DNA from: Bidens hawaiensis
Lineage: Eukaryota; Streptophyta; Magnoliopsida; Asterales; Asteraceae
NCBI GenBank assembly: GCA_021521415.1
Contig: JAIQDT010003013.1
Location: 1-64,000 of the forward strand
Direction: 5' to 3'
DNA: 64,000 nucleotides
Each line of letters starts with the position of its first letter. The first letter of the stretch is position 1. The notes below the pieces were generated by a model, which was not told the DNA's origin, made no database searches, and worked only from the letters and a program-made list of their open reading frames with translations. Positions 1 to 11,815 of this stretch are shown here, piece by piece. The translations under genes and the position numbers were made by a program.

Positions 1-719
1 TGGGTTACTCATTTGAGGAAGATAAATCAATTTTCCATTGAAGACTCTTCATAAGATTCATCAACTGTTTTGATTTTCCATCAGCACTTTGTGAAACAAC
101 TATTGGATTATTTGGAACAACTTTTTTTTTGTGATTAGATCCTAGTGGGTGGAGAATCGGTTACTTGAATAAACTCTTTAACTTGGGATGTTCTTTAAGG
201 CCAATCTAACATGTGTAAAACTTAACCTTCTTTTCGGGTGTTGATTTTTTATTTTTAATAAACACATAAGGTGTTATAACTATCTTCTTGTGTTTAATAG
301 CTTTCAAAAATCTATAAATTTTAGTTAAATGATTGATTTTATGACAAACATCACAAGGATTAGGAAACAATCGTTTTGATTTTATCCAAAGGATCAGAAG
401 TTTCAGGGGAATGAGACCCATGAACTACTGATCTCCAACAAAAAGTGTTTTGGCTACACAGATGGTGGAGCATTCTTTGAGACTATATGTTGTATTGACC
501 TCGAACCAACATTGGTGGTTTGGAGGTAGAACTGGCATTAAGAGGATCTTGTACAATCGACATGATTCTCAATTCAAATAGTTTTCACTCACAATAAAGT
601 ATTTAACAAATTTTTTATCCTTTTTAAAATCCACAACTAGAATTATCAGTTTGAGCTTACATCTTTGTTTCTGAATTTTTATTAGATCAAATTCAGAGAT
701 CCTACGCTCTGATACCAAG
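1..719 (-). mobile_element. Ty1/copia element, 5' internal end (remnant)
   Basis: This is the leader and the start of gag of a copia retrotransposon read on the minus strand. The minus strand at 719-706 reads as a primer-binding site (TTGGTATCAGAGC, complementary to initiator Met tRNA) directly after the LTR end at 720. A gag-like reading frame starts with ATG at 563 and contains a short Lys-Pro-Pro-Met-Leu stretch typical of copia gag N-termini, but it stops after about 27 codons. The sequence toward base 1 does not continue a recognisable gag, so the element is rearranged or truncated. The assignment rests on the PBS and the gag start; the lineage is unknown. Confidence 0.6.
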
Positions 720-863
720 TGTTAAGATTCTAGATATGCAATCTAAGATAATGAACAAAATCAAAACCAATGATGTAAGCAGCTGATCTAATTCTTTGTA
801 TGAATTAGTATAACTTTGATTGAATTCATATTTGAGCTATAATTCAATTATATTTTACAAAAC
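720..863 (-). repeat. LTR of the minus-strand copia remnant, first part
   Basis: The LTR begins with TGTTAAGATTC at 720 (its 3' end on the minus strand) and abuts the primer-binding site. It is interrupted at 863 by the solo LTR and resumes at 3874. I could not place its outer end. A purine-rich tract on the minus strand at about 3963-3976 might be a polypurine tract, but this is not proven. Confidence 0.5.
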
Positions 864-1827
864 TATCACACCCTCAATTCTCGATTAACGGGATTTTATC
901 GTGAGACGCGTAACATACCAGGATCTAGCCATGTGTCATAGCGAACAACCAATTTATAATGGAAAATATTTAAATATTATTGCTCATCATAATGAGGTAA
1001 GTAAATTTACAATAAAGTTTTTACATTTGCGGAAGCGTATAATTTATGAAAACACTTAAAAACCCAGAGTGCGTGTCAAGACACCCAGACATAACATTTC
1101 ATTATAGGCTCCCAGCATAATTCGATGCTTAGTGGGATCCATGCATCCTAGACTCATTTCAACTTGGCGCGTGCACCTTAAACACCTGAGAAAGACATGT
1201 TAAACGGGTTAACACAATTGTTGGTGAGTTCACATGTTTGAGTTTAAAACAAGTTTTTTAACAAACCCGTAAGTAAATAAGTAGTCATTGTAATGTATAA
1301 AGTATGGATAATGTATGCATCTATAATACCACTAGTTAATTAGGCTATTAATCATGTTATATTAGTGTAAGTTCCATTGGGACCGAGACTGACTTGTTAG
1401 TTTGTTGCAACCCACAGAGTCTAATACGACTAGTGCATAATGAGTTTCTAGTAAATGAAGACACTCGGCGACTCCCTCTCTCGAGAGCCTCGATGGGGTT
1501 CGTCAAACCAGTAGTACTACCTTTCATTACCCAGCCAATGTACAATTGTTAACATTCCAATGTGTATGGGGGACTTTAGTTTAAGTTCACTATACACATA
1601 TGAGGTATTAACAAAGTGTACAATATCCAAAAAGTTTTGTATTCATGCTTTCTCCCCCAAAAGGAGTAAGTAAAAAGAGGGGCAGTGAAGCTCACCTCAA
1701 ATGCGGTTTAAAATTGAAGTCATTGCTTTACGTCACAAAATGTTCTAGTGCCTAAACATACAAGCACTATAAGTATTTGCTAAGCGATTCCTAGAATCCT
1801 TAGTATCCAAACAATCCCATGGATTAT

Positions 1828-2040
1828 TAGAAGTTTGACCAAAGTTTGACATTCCGTTGACTATGACCAAAGTTTGACTTTTGGTTAACTTTTACCAAAA
1901 GGTACAAGTTGTTGACCGTTGACTAAAAAGTCCAAGTCTCGATGACCGAAGACTAAAAATTTGGGTTTTGTGACTTTTGACCAAAATGTTAACCGTTGAC
2001 CCTTAATGTTGAACGACGACCCGTTGGTGACTCTTGACCA
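1828..2040 (+). promoter_or_regulatory. Cluster of W-box cores (TTGAC) inside the solo LTR
   Basis: About nine copies of TTGAC, the WRKY-factor core site, lie on the plus strand within roughly 210 bases, several as TTTGACC or GTTGACC. Such density is well above chance for a 5-mer. Binding is known for the motif class; use of this cluster is inferred only. Confidence 0.4.
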
Positions 2041-2967
2041 ATTATCTAGACTTAAAATAGTCATAAGATATTCATAGTCGCAACCTAACAATAGATCATG
2101 TAATTTGCACTTAATCATTTTTCATGCAACCCTATGAATAAGTCACACATTTACCAATTTAATTTCTCATAAGTAAGACCAAACATTTAGTCAAATAATT
2201 TTAAGTTGACCAATAAAGTCAAATTCCAAAATAACACAACAATCTTTGTACTAACTACAACTATTTTTACCAAATAGCATGCTGGACAAATTTGGGCAGG
2301 TTTTAAGTTATCAAAACTTATTTTTCTAACCAGCCAAAATATGCAAATAAATTACCAAATAATTTCCACAGATACTTACAATTATTTTTTACAATATAAA
2401 TGTTTCTTGTAATTTTCCAGCACTCACAAACATCATGCAAATTCATACACTACAGCAACCTACTTTCAGCTACCTTATCAGCACAACAGAATGTAAATAT
2501 TTGCCAAAAATTGCATATATGTCCAATTGATGCAAAACCAATTGGATTGGATTCCTAATTCAATTTATAACATTCCAGAAGTAGAATCACACAATTATCC
2601 ATGTTCAATTACAAGTTACACAATTTACAAAACACATAAGAAAATTACTTTTTCAATCAGAATTGCAGCCCGATTTTTTAAATTCATAAAAACTAATCAA
2701 AAATAGTCCAAAAATTATGATTTTTAACTTTTTGAAACCTAGACCAAAAATACTTGACCGCAGAATCAAGAATCAACCATTAAAACTAATATATAAACAA
2801 GTTATACAGTTAACAACCTAGTTTACAGAATCTGTCAGCAAGCAGATCTAAACCTATGTGCAGAAAAATCATGATTTTCATATCTATATGATCCTAAATC
2901 ACCAATAAATCATTTTATAAAATCAAAACTCATCTTTTTCCATTATTAATATAACTCCATAAAGAAC

Positions 2968-2968
<1 letters not shown>

Positions 2969-3032
<64 letters not shown>
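2969..3032. repeat. (AT)n microsatellite
   Basis: An uninterrupted run of about 32 TA units inside the solo LTR. Tracts like this are hypervariable and prone to collapse in assemblies. Confidence 0.95.
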
Positions 3033-3034
<2 letters not shown>

Positions 3035-3873
3035 ATTCAAACTTTTATACCAAGACACAACAAACACTTTTAACCAAATAAAACTTTGATTATTCTTTAT
3101 TTATCTCTATAATCCAAATCATTTGGATAAAAATATCATGTTTCTAAGATAAAAACATAAAGGAAATATATGTTAAACAAGATTACATAAATGCTTAATC
3201 CAAACCTTCACACCCTAGCTTCCAAGAATCACCAAATCACTTTGAGTTTGTGAATGGATTTGAGAGGGAGTTTTAGCGAAAATGATGGAGTGTGTGTCTG
3301 TGGGGTAACTCACAGCCAAGAAGAGAAGAAGGGAAAGGGAAAGGTTTGATCATCAAAAGTTTGTAACTCCTATATGTAATAATAAACTTTAAATCTTAAT
3401 TTATTAAAATACATTTTAGGTTAACCCTTTATTAATCAAGTGTGACATGTTACAAACTTAATAACAAATCATATGTATTATATTGTCTAAGTTTTAGTTG
3501 TCTAGCTAGGTAACATATCATATAATGTAACAAGTTTAATCATCTAATCTTTCTTATAAATCACACAATCATGTAACAACTTAGTCATGTAACATATTAA
3601 GCATGCAACACTTTATACCTATCATGTAAGGTACATGTAACATATTATTATAACATGTGTGACGAGTTTATTATTCTAGTTATAAATAACTAGTTATTCT
3701 TGTTTAGGTCACCGATGACATGACTAACTCAATTGTATGCATACATGACACTACATGCATGAGAGTTCATTAACATAGTTAACAAAACTAACTGGGATTA
3801 GAGACATAGTCAACAAGATTTAACTGGGCTTAGTTAATGTAGTTAACCTGAAAATGTCGGGTGTCACAAAAAC

Positions 3874-6153
3874 AAATTAAGTAGCGAAATCATAAAGATA
3901 ATAGAGGTTTTATATGGAATAACACTCATGCATTAACTATAATCGATTAATTAAAATCTATTGTTCCCCCTCAACCTTAGCCCAATATTCACTCTGATTT
4001 TCTGGTACAAGAGTACACTGATCAGGTGATTTTGTGATGTGTAAAGTGTTAATGAATAAGAGACTCTCTTCATCATTATATACGTGTATAAAACAACTGC
4101 TGAGCAAAAAGTGAAAGTGACATCAAACAAAACAGTTACAAACTACTGATGAAGAAAATAAAAACAACTGTCCATAGAAGAATCCTATGCTAACTAGTGA
4201 TCTTTGCTAAAACAAATGATGTTTGAGTCATCAATTGTTAGTTTTCAGTTCTTTGGATCTTCTATAGTTTTCTTGAACAATTGTTGAGTCTTTTGTTCTT
4301 CATATCAGTAGTTTTATGAGGTCAAATCTTTGGAGCTGTAGTTTATTAAAACATAATGCAGAATAACTGATGTCTGAATCATCAGTTTTTTTGGGCTTTG
4401 GTCATCAGTTCTTTGCAAGGTTCAACAGTCGGATATCTGAAATTTCTTATAGTGAATTTTACTATCCAAATCCGTATCCTAATTTTCGGATATTCGTTCG
4501 GAAAATAAAACGAATATCTGAAATATGAAATTCTATAAAAAAACAATTGGTCCGAAGCACGCAACCAATCTTCTAAAGTCGGTACATACCCTAGGTCTTC
4601 TGAAGCATGCAACTATTTTGATATACCTTTGAGCATCGTAGGTCAGAACACATCTAAAGTCGGTAACATAGGTCAAATTATTTTGAAGCACACAACTAAT
4701 TGTCTGACGTTTGAAGTTTGAACCAATTTGTCGTCCACCAACGCTAGCGAGATGTGGAAGCATCTAAAGAATTTTAGGTCGAGCCACTATCAAGATGATC
4801 CAAAGAATGGGCGGTTTGAGGTTTGAAGAACGACGACAGCTTTGTTTAAATTTTGGAAGGATTAGGGTTTCCAAATAGAATACATGTCTATATATAATAA
4901 ATAAGTGAAAACACTAAATTATGTTTTCAGATATCTGAATTATCTAATATTTTCAGAACTACCATACGAATCAGAATTTTCAAATAAGTTGGGGATATTC
5001 CATATTCAAATTTTTTTTGAACACTCCTACTTGAGAAATATGATTGTCATGTGTTTATTCAACATTTCCTTGTGCGGGTTAGTTCCGACTTTGATATGGG
5101 ATGTAGCAACTTAAGTATCTGCACTTTATTTCGTATGATACCTTCTAAATAATTACGCATGGAACACTTAGAAAAACTGTGAAACCATATTCTTGTAACC
5201 ATCTGAAATTTGGAACCAGAGTTTCCTCCCAGCTTCATTAACTCAATGGAATACCCTTGAAACATTTGACTTGCCAAACCACCTAGGAAGATCCTGTCTA
5301 GCATCGATGGATGTGTCTTGACGAGGAGGTCGCTTGATCATTGAAACTAATGATCGAAATAGTGCATGTTTTGAGGGGTCTATAGTTGAGTCTTATATGG
5401 TAAATGAACTATCATATTATTTCATAGTATATTTTGATCCACATATAAAAACAATACATAATTGTGAACCAAGAAATTTTGCCCCAAACATCTAATTTGG
5501 CCTAATAACGATCGACTAAGTTCAAACAAGATACTCTCTCGATGATTAATTTGATGAATACGGGACACATAGAATGTTCAATGATAATCAGATATTTAGA
5601 ATTCGAATATGTGTTTTGTTGACCTACATAGAGGTTTAATTTTTCATTACCTTGTATGAATGATGTATACTGGATAATATTCAAATGTTACTGATGTAGT
5701 TGTCGATAAACTCAAGGAACAAAGTTCCAAACTGGCTTATCAAACACTTAAGTATTTTAATTTTAATAGGTACATACCTACATCCGTATATGTTTATTAA
5801 TGAACTAATTTGTATCTATATATTAGTTTTATCTCAATCACATGTAAGTCACCTCAAGCGATACAATGAAAACTCTAGCATACAATCTCTCCTGTTAAGG
5901 GATATTTTGTAAAAGGATACAATTTTCATACCTAAACAAACGTTGTTCGGCAGGCCATAAATAACTATGATGCATATGTGAAGAGGCCTTGTTAAAATGA
6001 GTTTTAGTCTAATGGTTATGGATATCTTAGTGCTATCTTTTAGATCGAATATTATAATGTTGTTCATTGTGTTGTTGTAATCTTCAAGTGTAAGTGGTTT
6101 GACACAAGGCCACTGGTAAACCGTAGTCAAGTGAATCAATAACACCAAACCCG
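3874..6153. other. No recognisable gene; AT-rich intergenic DNA
   Basis: The first part continues the interrupted copia LTR. The rest holds only short open frames without recognisable motifs or codon structure. I see no RNA gene, and no element ends that I can defend. Confidence 0.5.
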
Positions 6154-6655
6154 ATATTTGTAAGGCCCCGATCCCGGTGCCCTACTTTGGCGTTGGATTT
6201 ACTCATAAACACAGTTCTAATTATTAGAGATAGATAAAACTTTCGCGGAATAGATAAAAGAGAAACATTCATTACATAAGTCTTTAGAATTTTGGACCAT
6301 AATAAACATGTCTTAATTTAAAACATTATAAAATCAAGCCTTCAGATTCCAGTCTCTTTATCCCTTTGCCATGTGCCCCTCTTCAAGCCCGCTATATCAT
6401 TCTACTCACATGCGCGCATACTAAAAGTAGCTGAGTGAGTTCTAGTTAATCATACAATACGTTCACAACCTTACTTATACGTATCCGAAGACACATGTTA
6501 CTTTCTTTATACATCATTCATACATATATACATACTTTCATTCATGCTTTATACTTTCATACCTTCATACTTTCATTCTATAATACTTACATACTTTCAT
6601 ACTTTCTTTCTTTTAAATTCATACTTCTACGTTTTAAAGAGCATTTTGCCCTACT

Positions 6656-6822
6656 TTCCTCGAGTATTGTTAGAGCTTGGTTCCCTTTTGCCTCGAATAT
6701 TATTAGGGTCTGATTCCTTCTTGCCTCGAATATTATTAGGGTCCGGTTCTCTATTGCCTCGAATATTATTACGGTCCGGTTCCCTCTTGCCTCGAATATT
6801 ATTAAGGTTCGGTTCCCTTTTC
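6656..6822. repeat. 33-bp tandem repeat (about 5 units) in the solo LTR
   Basis: Units begin with GCCTCGAATATTATT at 6690, 6723, 6756 and 6789, an exact 33-bp period, with one more degenerate unit before them. On the minus strand each unit contains ACCCTAATAATAT, the same core as the 36-bp repeats in the G1/G2 LTRs, so the arrays are homologous with diverged units. Confidence 0.85.
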
Positions 6823-7365
6823 TATCATTCAACCATACTTTACCTTTCTTTATCTTTATAATTATAACTTTCACACATACTTTCAATCTTTGCATTAGCA
6901 TACATACATCATTCATACTTCATATATCATACTAACACATATCATACACTTACCACTTAAGGTAAGTGTTTTAATTAATCACCATTGAGTATGCACACTG
7001 CCCCGAAAATATAACAATAAATGGGGCTAGAAACTCACATGGATCCTCTTTCTTTCTGAGTTAATAGTAATACCCCTCTTTAGCTGTGCACGGCTAACTG
7101 TATAATAATTACAAGTAACAATTAACTATTTCTAACTATTTCATGCTTCTAAGTTATTGTAACCCCTAGCTACGGGGGTTCGGGGGCAGCGCCCCTGGTA
7201 GTGAGGTCTAGGGGCGGCAGCCCCTAGCAGGGTCCAAGGGGCAGAGCCCCTGGCTGGGGTCGAGCTGCCATGTCAGGTTGGAAAATTTTTATTTTCATTA
7301 ACAGTCCTTTACTAAAAGTCTATCATAAAATTCTAAGTCTGGGCTATTATAATCAATCCAAATTC

Positions 7366-7800
7366 TATTCGAATGGTTTGTTTATTCAAATGGCAGGTTC
7401 TATTTGAATGGACCTTCTATTCGAATGGCAGGTTCTATTCGAATGGACCTTCCATTTGAATGGCAGATTCTATTCGAATGGACTTCTATTTGAATGAACT
7501 TTTTATTCGAATGGTTACTTTCTAATCGAATTAACCTTCTATTCGAATGGATCCTTCATTCGAATCAACCATCTATTTGAATCAAATTTCTATTCGAATG
7601 GACCCTCCATTTGAATCAACATTCCATTCGAATCAACTTATATTCGAATCAACATTCCATTCTAATCAACTTATATTCGAACCAACTTCTATTTGAATGG
7701 ATACACCATCCGAATCAACCTTCCATTCGAATCAACATCTGTTTGCTTCAAACATTCTATTCGAACGGTCCCCCATTCGAATCAAAGGTTTCTGCCTCTA
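7366..7800. repeat. Short irregular repeats built on ATTCGAAT
   Basis: About thirty copies of TTCGAAT or its variant TTTGAAT occur at spacings near 15-20 bases, most preceded by CTA or CCA. The core is palindromic. The array sits where the G1/G2 LTRs carry their AAGTTCGCTTACA array, so the same LTR segment has expanded a different word. Confidence 0.8.
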
Positions 7801-8715
7801 TTCCTTCTTTCTTGCCTTTCTTTCGTTACTTTCCTTCATTTCCATTCGTATGCCATTTGTTTGAACACTTGTATTCGAATTCCAGTTTTTCATTCAAATA
7901 CACCCACTATTGGGTATTTATACCTTTATTATCATTATCACTGCATATTCTAACATCCATTCTCATATTTTAGAGATCTTTTGTTTTTTAAACATGCTCC
8001 TTTCTATTCTAGACCAAGATCTAGCTTACTTATCAATAAAGTTTACACTTTTATTGATTTCAAACCCGTTTAAGCTAGATCTAGGGTTTCTACATGAACC
8101 GTTCTTACTCACGAGTTCATTAAGTCCACTTTTAACATCAAGTTTATATTTTTATGGTATAAAAATACCCGATTTGCCTTAGTACCAAGTCTTAGGGAAA
8201 ACCGTTCTTGAAACACAACCTTTATACGTAAAACGTATCTCTTTGACGTATGTTAAGCTACAGGTTATCTTCTCGTATAGCTTATGGGCTCGTTCTGGCT
8301 TTCTAAGCTAAAGATCTATTAATATCTAAGCTTGGTTATTGGATAATAGATCTCGGCCGTAAGGTTGAGAGTGTTTGTGTGTGTTTTTAGTGTGTTATGT
8401 AGGCTAGAGGATAAGAATGAGGGTTTTAGGGGGTTTAGGGAGGTTTAAGGAGTATTTATACTCTCTTAAGCCAATGGACCTAAGGCCGATCACCATCCCT
8501 TATTCCATATTTTATTACTAAGCCCGCACTCTATTATTTTATTTAACTTATTAAATATTAACACACTTTTTAATAAACACGTTTCCTTTTATTTATTATC
8601 AAAAGTAGGATGTTAATATTTCTTAAAATGTTCATGCGACTCTTTTTATTGATAATAAACAATAACGGAATTCATACTACTAGAAAAAAAAAGAAAACTA
8701 ATGATGGGCTTATAT

Positions 8716-9124
8716 TAGCATTGTAAAAGTCGGATTCCAAGGTCTTGGAATCGGCAATTTCAAGGTCCTCGGACATTAGCCTTGCCGCAATTTTCCAACT
8801 CGGCCACCATTACTCGCCAAGGTCCAACTCAATCAAAAGTCAGAGTACTCGGGATTACTCGGCCTCTAGGGTCAACTCAGACACCATTTTTTTAAACTGT
8901 TTTTAGTAAAAAATTAAAAATAACAACAAAACTTAATTTTTTTGAATTATGTTTTTTTTTTCATACGAATTATGCTTATTTTGACGTGAATTATGCTTGT
9001 TTTAACATATATATAATATTCAATAATTATTTTATGTTATATTAATCATTTCCAAGTACAAGCCGAATACTCCCTACAAGGGGGTAGGCCCCCTAGGGAC
9101 CGCCTAGCTAGTTTTACAACACTG
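8716..9124. mobile_element. Non-autonomous hAT element nested in the left LTR
   Basis: The left LTR copy is interrupted here and the right copy is not, which fixes the insertion. The ends are imperfect inverted repeats (TAGCATTGTAAAA and CAGTGTTGTAAAA) and the flanks are GCTTATAT and GTTTATAT, an 8-bp duplication with one mismatch. TIRs of this form with an 8-bp TSD are typical of hAT transposons. The 409-bp interior has no coding capacity. Confidence 0.75.
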
Positions 9125-9352
9125 GTTTATATAACACCGAATACCATACTCTTACTCAAACTAGGAAACATAATCAAACTAGACTTTTAATTTATTTAAT
9201 AATAAATAAAAAGATAACTTTGGTAACAAGTTATTCAACTTGGTCAATGAACTTTAGATCTCCACCAAACAGCCCCTTGAAATCTTCCGTACCACCCTTA
9301 TACTTTTTTGTATTAACCATTCGGGTCCTTGAAGTTGGTATTGCTCCAAGTT

Positions 9353-10740
9353 TTAGACTCCCTCTCAATGCCAATATCCATTGTTCCTCCAAGATCCTTC
9401 ACACCTTGTAAAGCTCGCGCCTCATTAAACTTAATTCTTGGGTTTGACTTCATCAAACTACCTTCTAGATTCTTTTTCCCGGTTACAAATGAGCTAGTTT
9501 CGAAATTTCCACTGTCTATAACTGCATTACCCGTTTCAGATGGGAAACAACTTTTGTTTTCTCATCTTCATGACCAACTATTATGGTACTCAAAACAATT
9601 CTTTCATCTTCACTTGATGCATGCTCCCTCTCGAACTTAACTCCTTTGTTCGAATCGTTCATTCGGATCACCCGAACTTTGCGTGAACCTCATGCAAAAT
9701 CTCACGTCAACTTTGTTGGTTTGTTGTTTTTCAACATTTTCTATTCTACCATGACAACCCGTAACATGAGACGAAACTACCTCCTCGTGCACATCACCTA
9801 ACACATTTTTTTTCTCGTCATGTTCGGATACTGTCACGGTTACGTCTTAATCAACCGTACTTTCTTCTTCAACCACAATTTCCTCATCATCTAGATTCAA
9901 AATTACAGTAGATGATTCCAAGGTTACCTTTAACTGAATAGACTATAGCTCTACTTGCTAACTTGCCCACCAAAGGAGCCTACTTCAAACAACTCGTCTA
10001 ACAGTTTTGGTTTGAATTCGGTGAAGGCTACGTATTTTTCCTGAACCTCGACCATATTAGCCTCCACATCTCACGGTTTTATTTATATTAACCACAACTG
10101 CATTACCTTCCTCCCTATGGTCCCGACAATATTTTGACATATGCCCCTTTTGTCCATAATTATGACACCTAAAAAGAAATTTCTTTGGTAGGTACCTTGA
10201 TTCCTTGTCTCGGTTCTTTTCGTATGATGAATCATCTTTGGAGTTTTCAACTCAACTCTTTCTATTCCATTCTTTCTTCTTTGGTCGTTCACGTTTCTCA
10301 TGCTCCCAGTACTTACTCTTGCCTTTCTCGCCATAACGGTTCTTACTTTTGTTGAACCGATGCTTCTCATTCTTTCAAACATACAAGGCTTCGCTCTCAG
10401 TTGAAAGTGACACACAGGAAAACTGTTTTGCTAAGGCTTATTTCCCAGTAAGGATATTCTCGAACTCGGTTATACTCGGTTGGGTCGCTCACCATTGAAT
10501 AGCGGTAACGAAGCTACAATACTTCGGCCTTAAACCATGGATGAGTATTCGCTTCATACGAGCATCACTAACCCGAGACTCTGGATCAAGTTCTCTAATC
10601 TCGCGACATAGATTCTCTAATCTCGCATCGTTCTTTTTCTTGAATAAGGTCTCGAGCGTATCCCATGCTTGCTTTGGGTATTCGAGATATTGAATATGAT
10701 CAAGAACATCATCATCGACCGTTTACTTGATGATATTGCA
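9353..10740 (-). pseudogene. Copia Gag fragment with damaged zinc knuckle
   Basis: On the minus strand from about 10740 the sequence follows a UBN2-type copia Gag: a Pro-Lys-Gln-Ala-Trp-Asp-Thr-Leu segment, then Arg-Met-Lys-Arg-Ile-Leu-Ile-His-Gly-Leu-Arg-Pro, a family hallmark. A CCHC zinc knuckle follows near 10130-10170, but its second Cys codon reads Tyr. Stops and frame changes interrupt the frame, for example near 10440 and 10490. Toward 9353 a further acidic stretch is open in short pieces. Gag packages the RNA of its element; this copy cannot make an intact protein. The N-terminus is missing because the frame abuts the LTR. Confidence 0.6.
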
Positions 10741-11046
10741 TAAATGTTTATACGACTCTTTTTATTAATAATAAACAAGAATGGAATTCACACTACTAGA
10801 ACAAAAGAAAACTAATGATAGGTTTATATAACACCCAATACCGTACTCCTAATAAAACTAGGAAACATAATCAAACTAGACTTCTAATTTATTTAATAAT
10901 AAATAAAAAGATAATTTTGTAAAAATTTATTCAACCTGGTCCATGAACTTTAGATCTCCACCCCACCCCCCGAGATATTCTGTACCACTTTTATACTTTT
11001 TCGTATTAACCATTCGGGGCCCTTCAAGTTGGTATTGCTCCAAGTT

Positions 11047-11462
11047 ATAACAATAAGCCAAAGGGTTAGAGTAGATCCAGAGTACGTGTTGGTAGATATG
11101 AAATTCATATCGATAAAGATCACCCGCGTAAAATGGATAAAGATCACTGTCACAACCGTTGTAACTCAACTGACATATTTGTAGGTCTGACAACCACGGG
11201 TCACCAAGTTTTGTATAGAGAGGGACAAAGTGGAATGTTTAGAAAAGAGGCGACATATGGAGCCTTGTTGGGTGTGATGCCATGAATCCATATACCTAAT
11301 AATAAAAAACTTAGGGGACATATATCTCAATTCTAGGCCTCCTCAATTGTGTTTCTTTGATTTAAATAATAAGAAACAGCAATCGTACCTAGTAATTCCA
11401 CAAATAGCAAATTGTTTGGAGATGAGTGAAATGCGATGGAAAAAAGTGATGTGACACTTATG

Positions 11463-11500
<38 letters not shown>

Positions 11501-11660
11501 TTGCATAATCGAAAGGATGGGTGGGATGCACCCATAGCATCATAAGAGGCTTAACCTTGATGAGCTTAATCCTAAGATTATTTATTACCACAAACTCAAT
11601 ATATTTGTTTAAGAGAGTCGTGCTTCTAAATTGACCTAAACAAGTTTACCGCATAATGTT
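11047..11660. other. Intergenic DNA with a GA microsatellite
   Basis: No gene is recognised. A pure (AG)n tract of about 32 bases lies at 11467-11498. The remaining open frames are short and motif-free. Confidence 0.5.
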
Positions 11661-11661
11661 A

Positions 11662-11815
11662 GGCCCTTCTTGATAGATGGTCTTCCGATTATGAACAAAC
11701 ATCTAGGATACCATGTTAATCAACACAAACACACAAAACGGGCCCTTCTTGATAGATGGTCTTCTGATTATGAACAAACTTCTAGGATACCATGTTAATC
11801 AACACAAACACACAC
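11662..11815. repeat. 79-bp direct tandem duplication
   Basis: The segment starting GGCCCTTCTTGATAGATGG occurs at 11662 and again at 11741, an offset of 79 bases, with only a few differences. Both copies end in CCATGTTAATCAACACAAAC. The second copy runs into the adjacent inverted-repeat element. Confidence 0.85.

Larger units (their letters stand above)
864..3868 (-). mobile_element. Solo LTR, about 3.0 kb, with 5-bp target duplication
   Basis: A lone LTR with no internal region. It is flanked on both sides by AAAAC (859-863 and 3869-3873), a perfect 5-bp target-site duplication. Its right end reads GGGTGTCACA and its left end TATCACACCC, so the termini are inverted copies as expected for TG...CA LTRs, with one change at the left terminal dinucleotide. 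Read on the minus strand it begins TGTGACACCC, a start common in large-LTR plant gypsy elements. It contains a long AT microsatellite and a cluster of TTGAC boxes. It inserted into the older copia LTR, and the internal region was probably lost by LTR-LTR recombination. Confidence 0.75.
6159..8615 (-). mobile_element. Solo LTR of the G1/G2 gypsy family, inverted
   Basis: On the minus strand this segment follows the G1/G2 LTR order. It has the start (TAACATCC), the TATAAATA box (8452-8459), the segment around the ATGATTAACTAGA and GTATGC-GC-CA blocks (6400-6480), and the end GGGGCCTTACA at 6159. The outer flanks carry ATATT (6154-6158 and 8616-8620), a 5-bp target duplication. The expected terminal CA next to 8616 is missing. 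The internal repeat arrays differ in sequence from those of the plus-strand LTRs, so this is a diverged subfamily. There is no internal region. Confidence 0.7.
8629..11042 (-). mobile_element. Gag-only copia-type LTR element (non-autonomous), degraded
   Basis: Two direct repeats of about 300 bases (8629-9348 after removing a nested insertion, and 10745-11042) bracket 1.4 kb. They start TGTT and end CCA on the plus strand. On the minus strand they run TGGAGCAATACC to AAACA, with a TATATAAACC promoter-like box. A purine run (GAGAGGGAGTC on the minus strand) lies just before the left copy, as expected for a 3' LTR. The interior encodes only a copia Gag fragment and no protease, integrase or reverse transcriptase. 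The right LTR joins the gag frame directly, so the primer site and the Gag N-terminus are deleted. No target duplication was found. Confidence 0.6.

Noticed and set aside
6544..6916. Overlapping frames with repeated Leu-Leu-Pro-Arg-Ile or Ile-Ile-Phe-Glu-Ala peptides
   Set aside because: Product of the 33-bp tandem repeat in the solo LTR.
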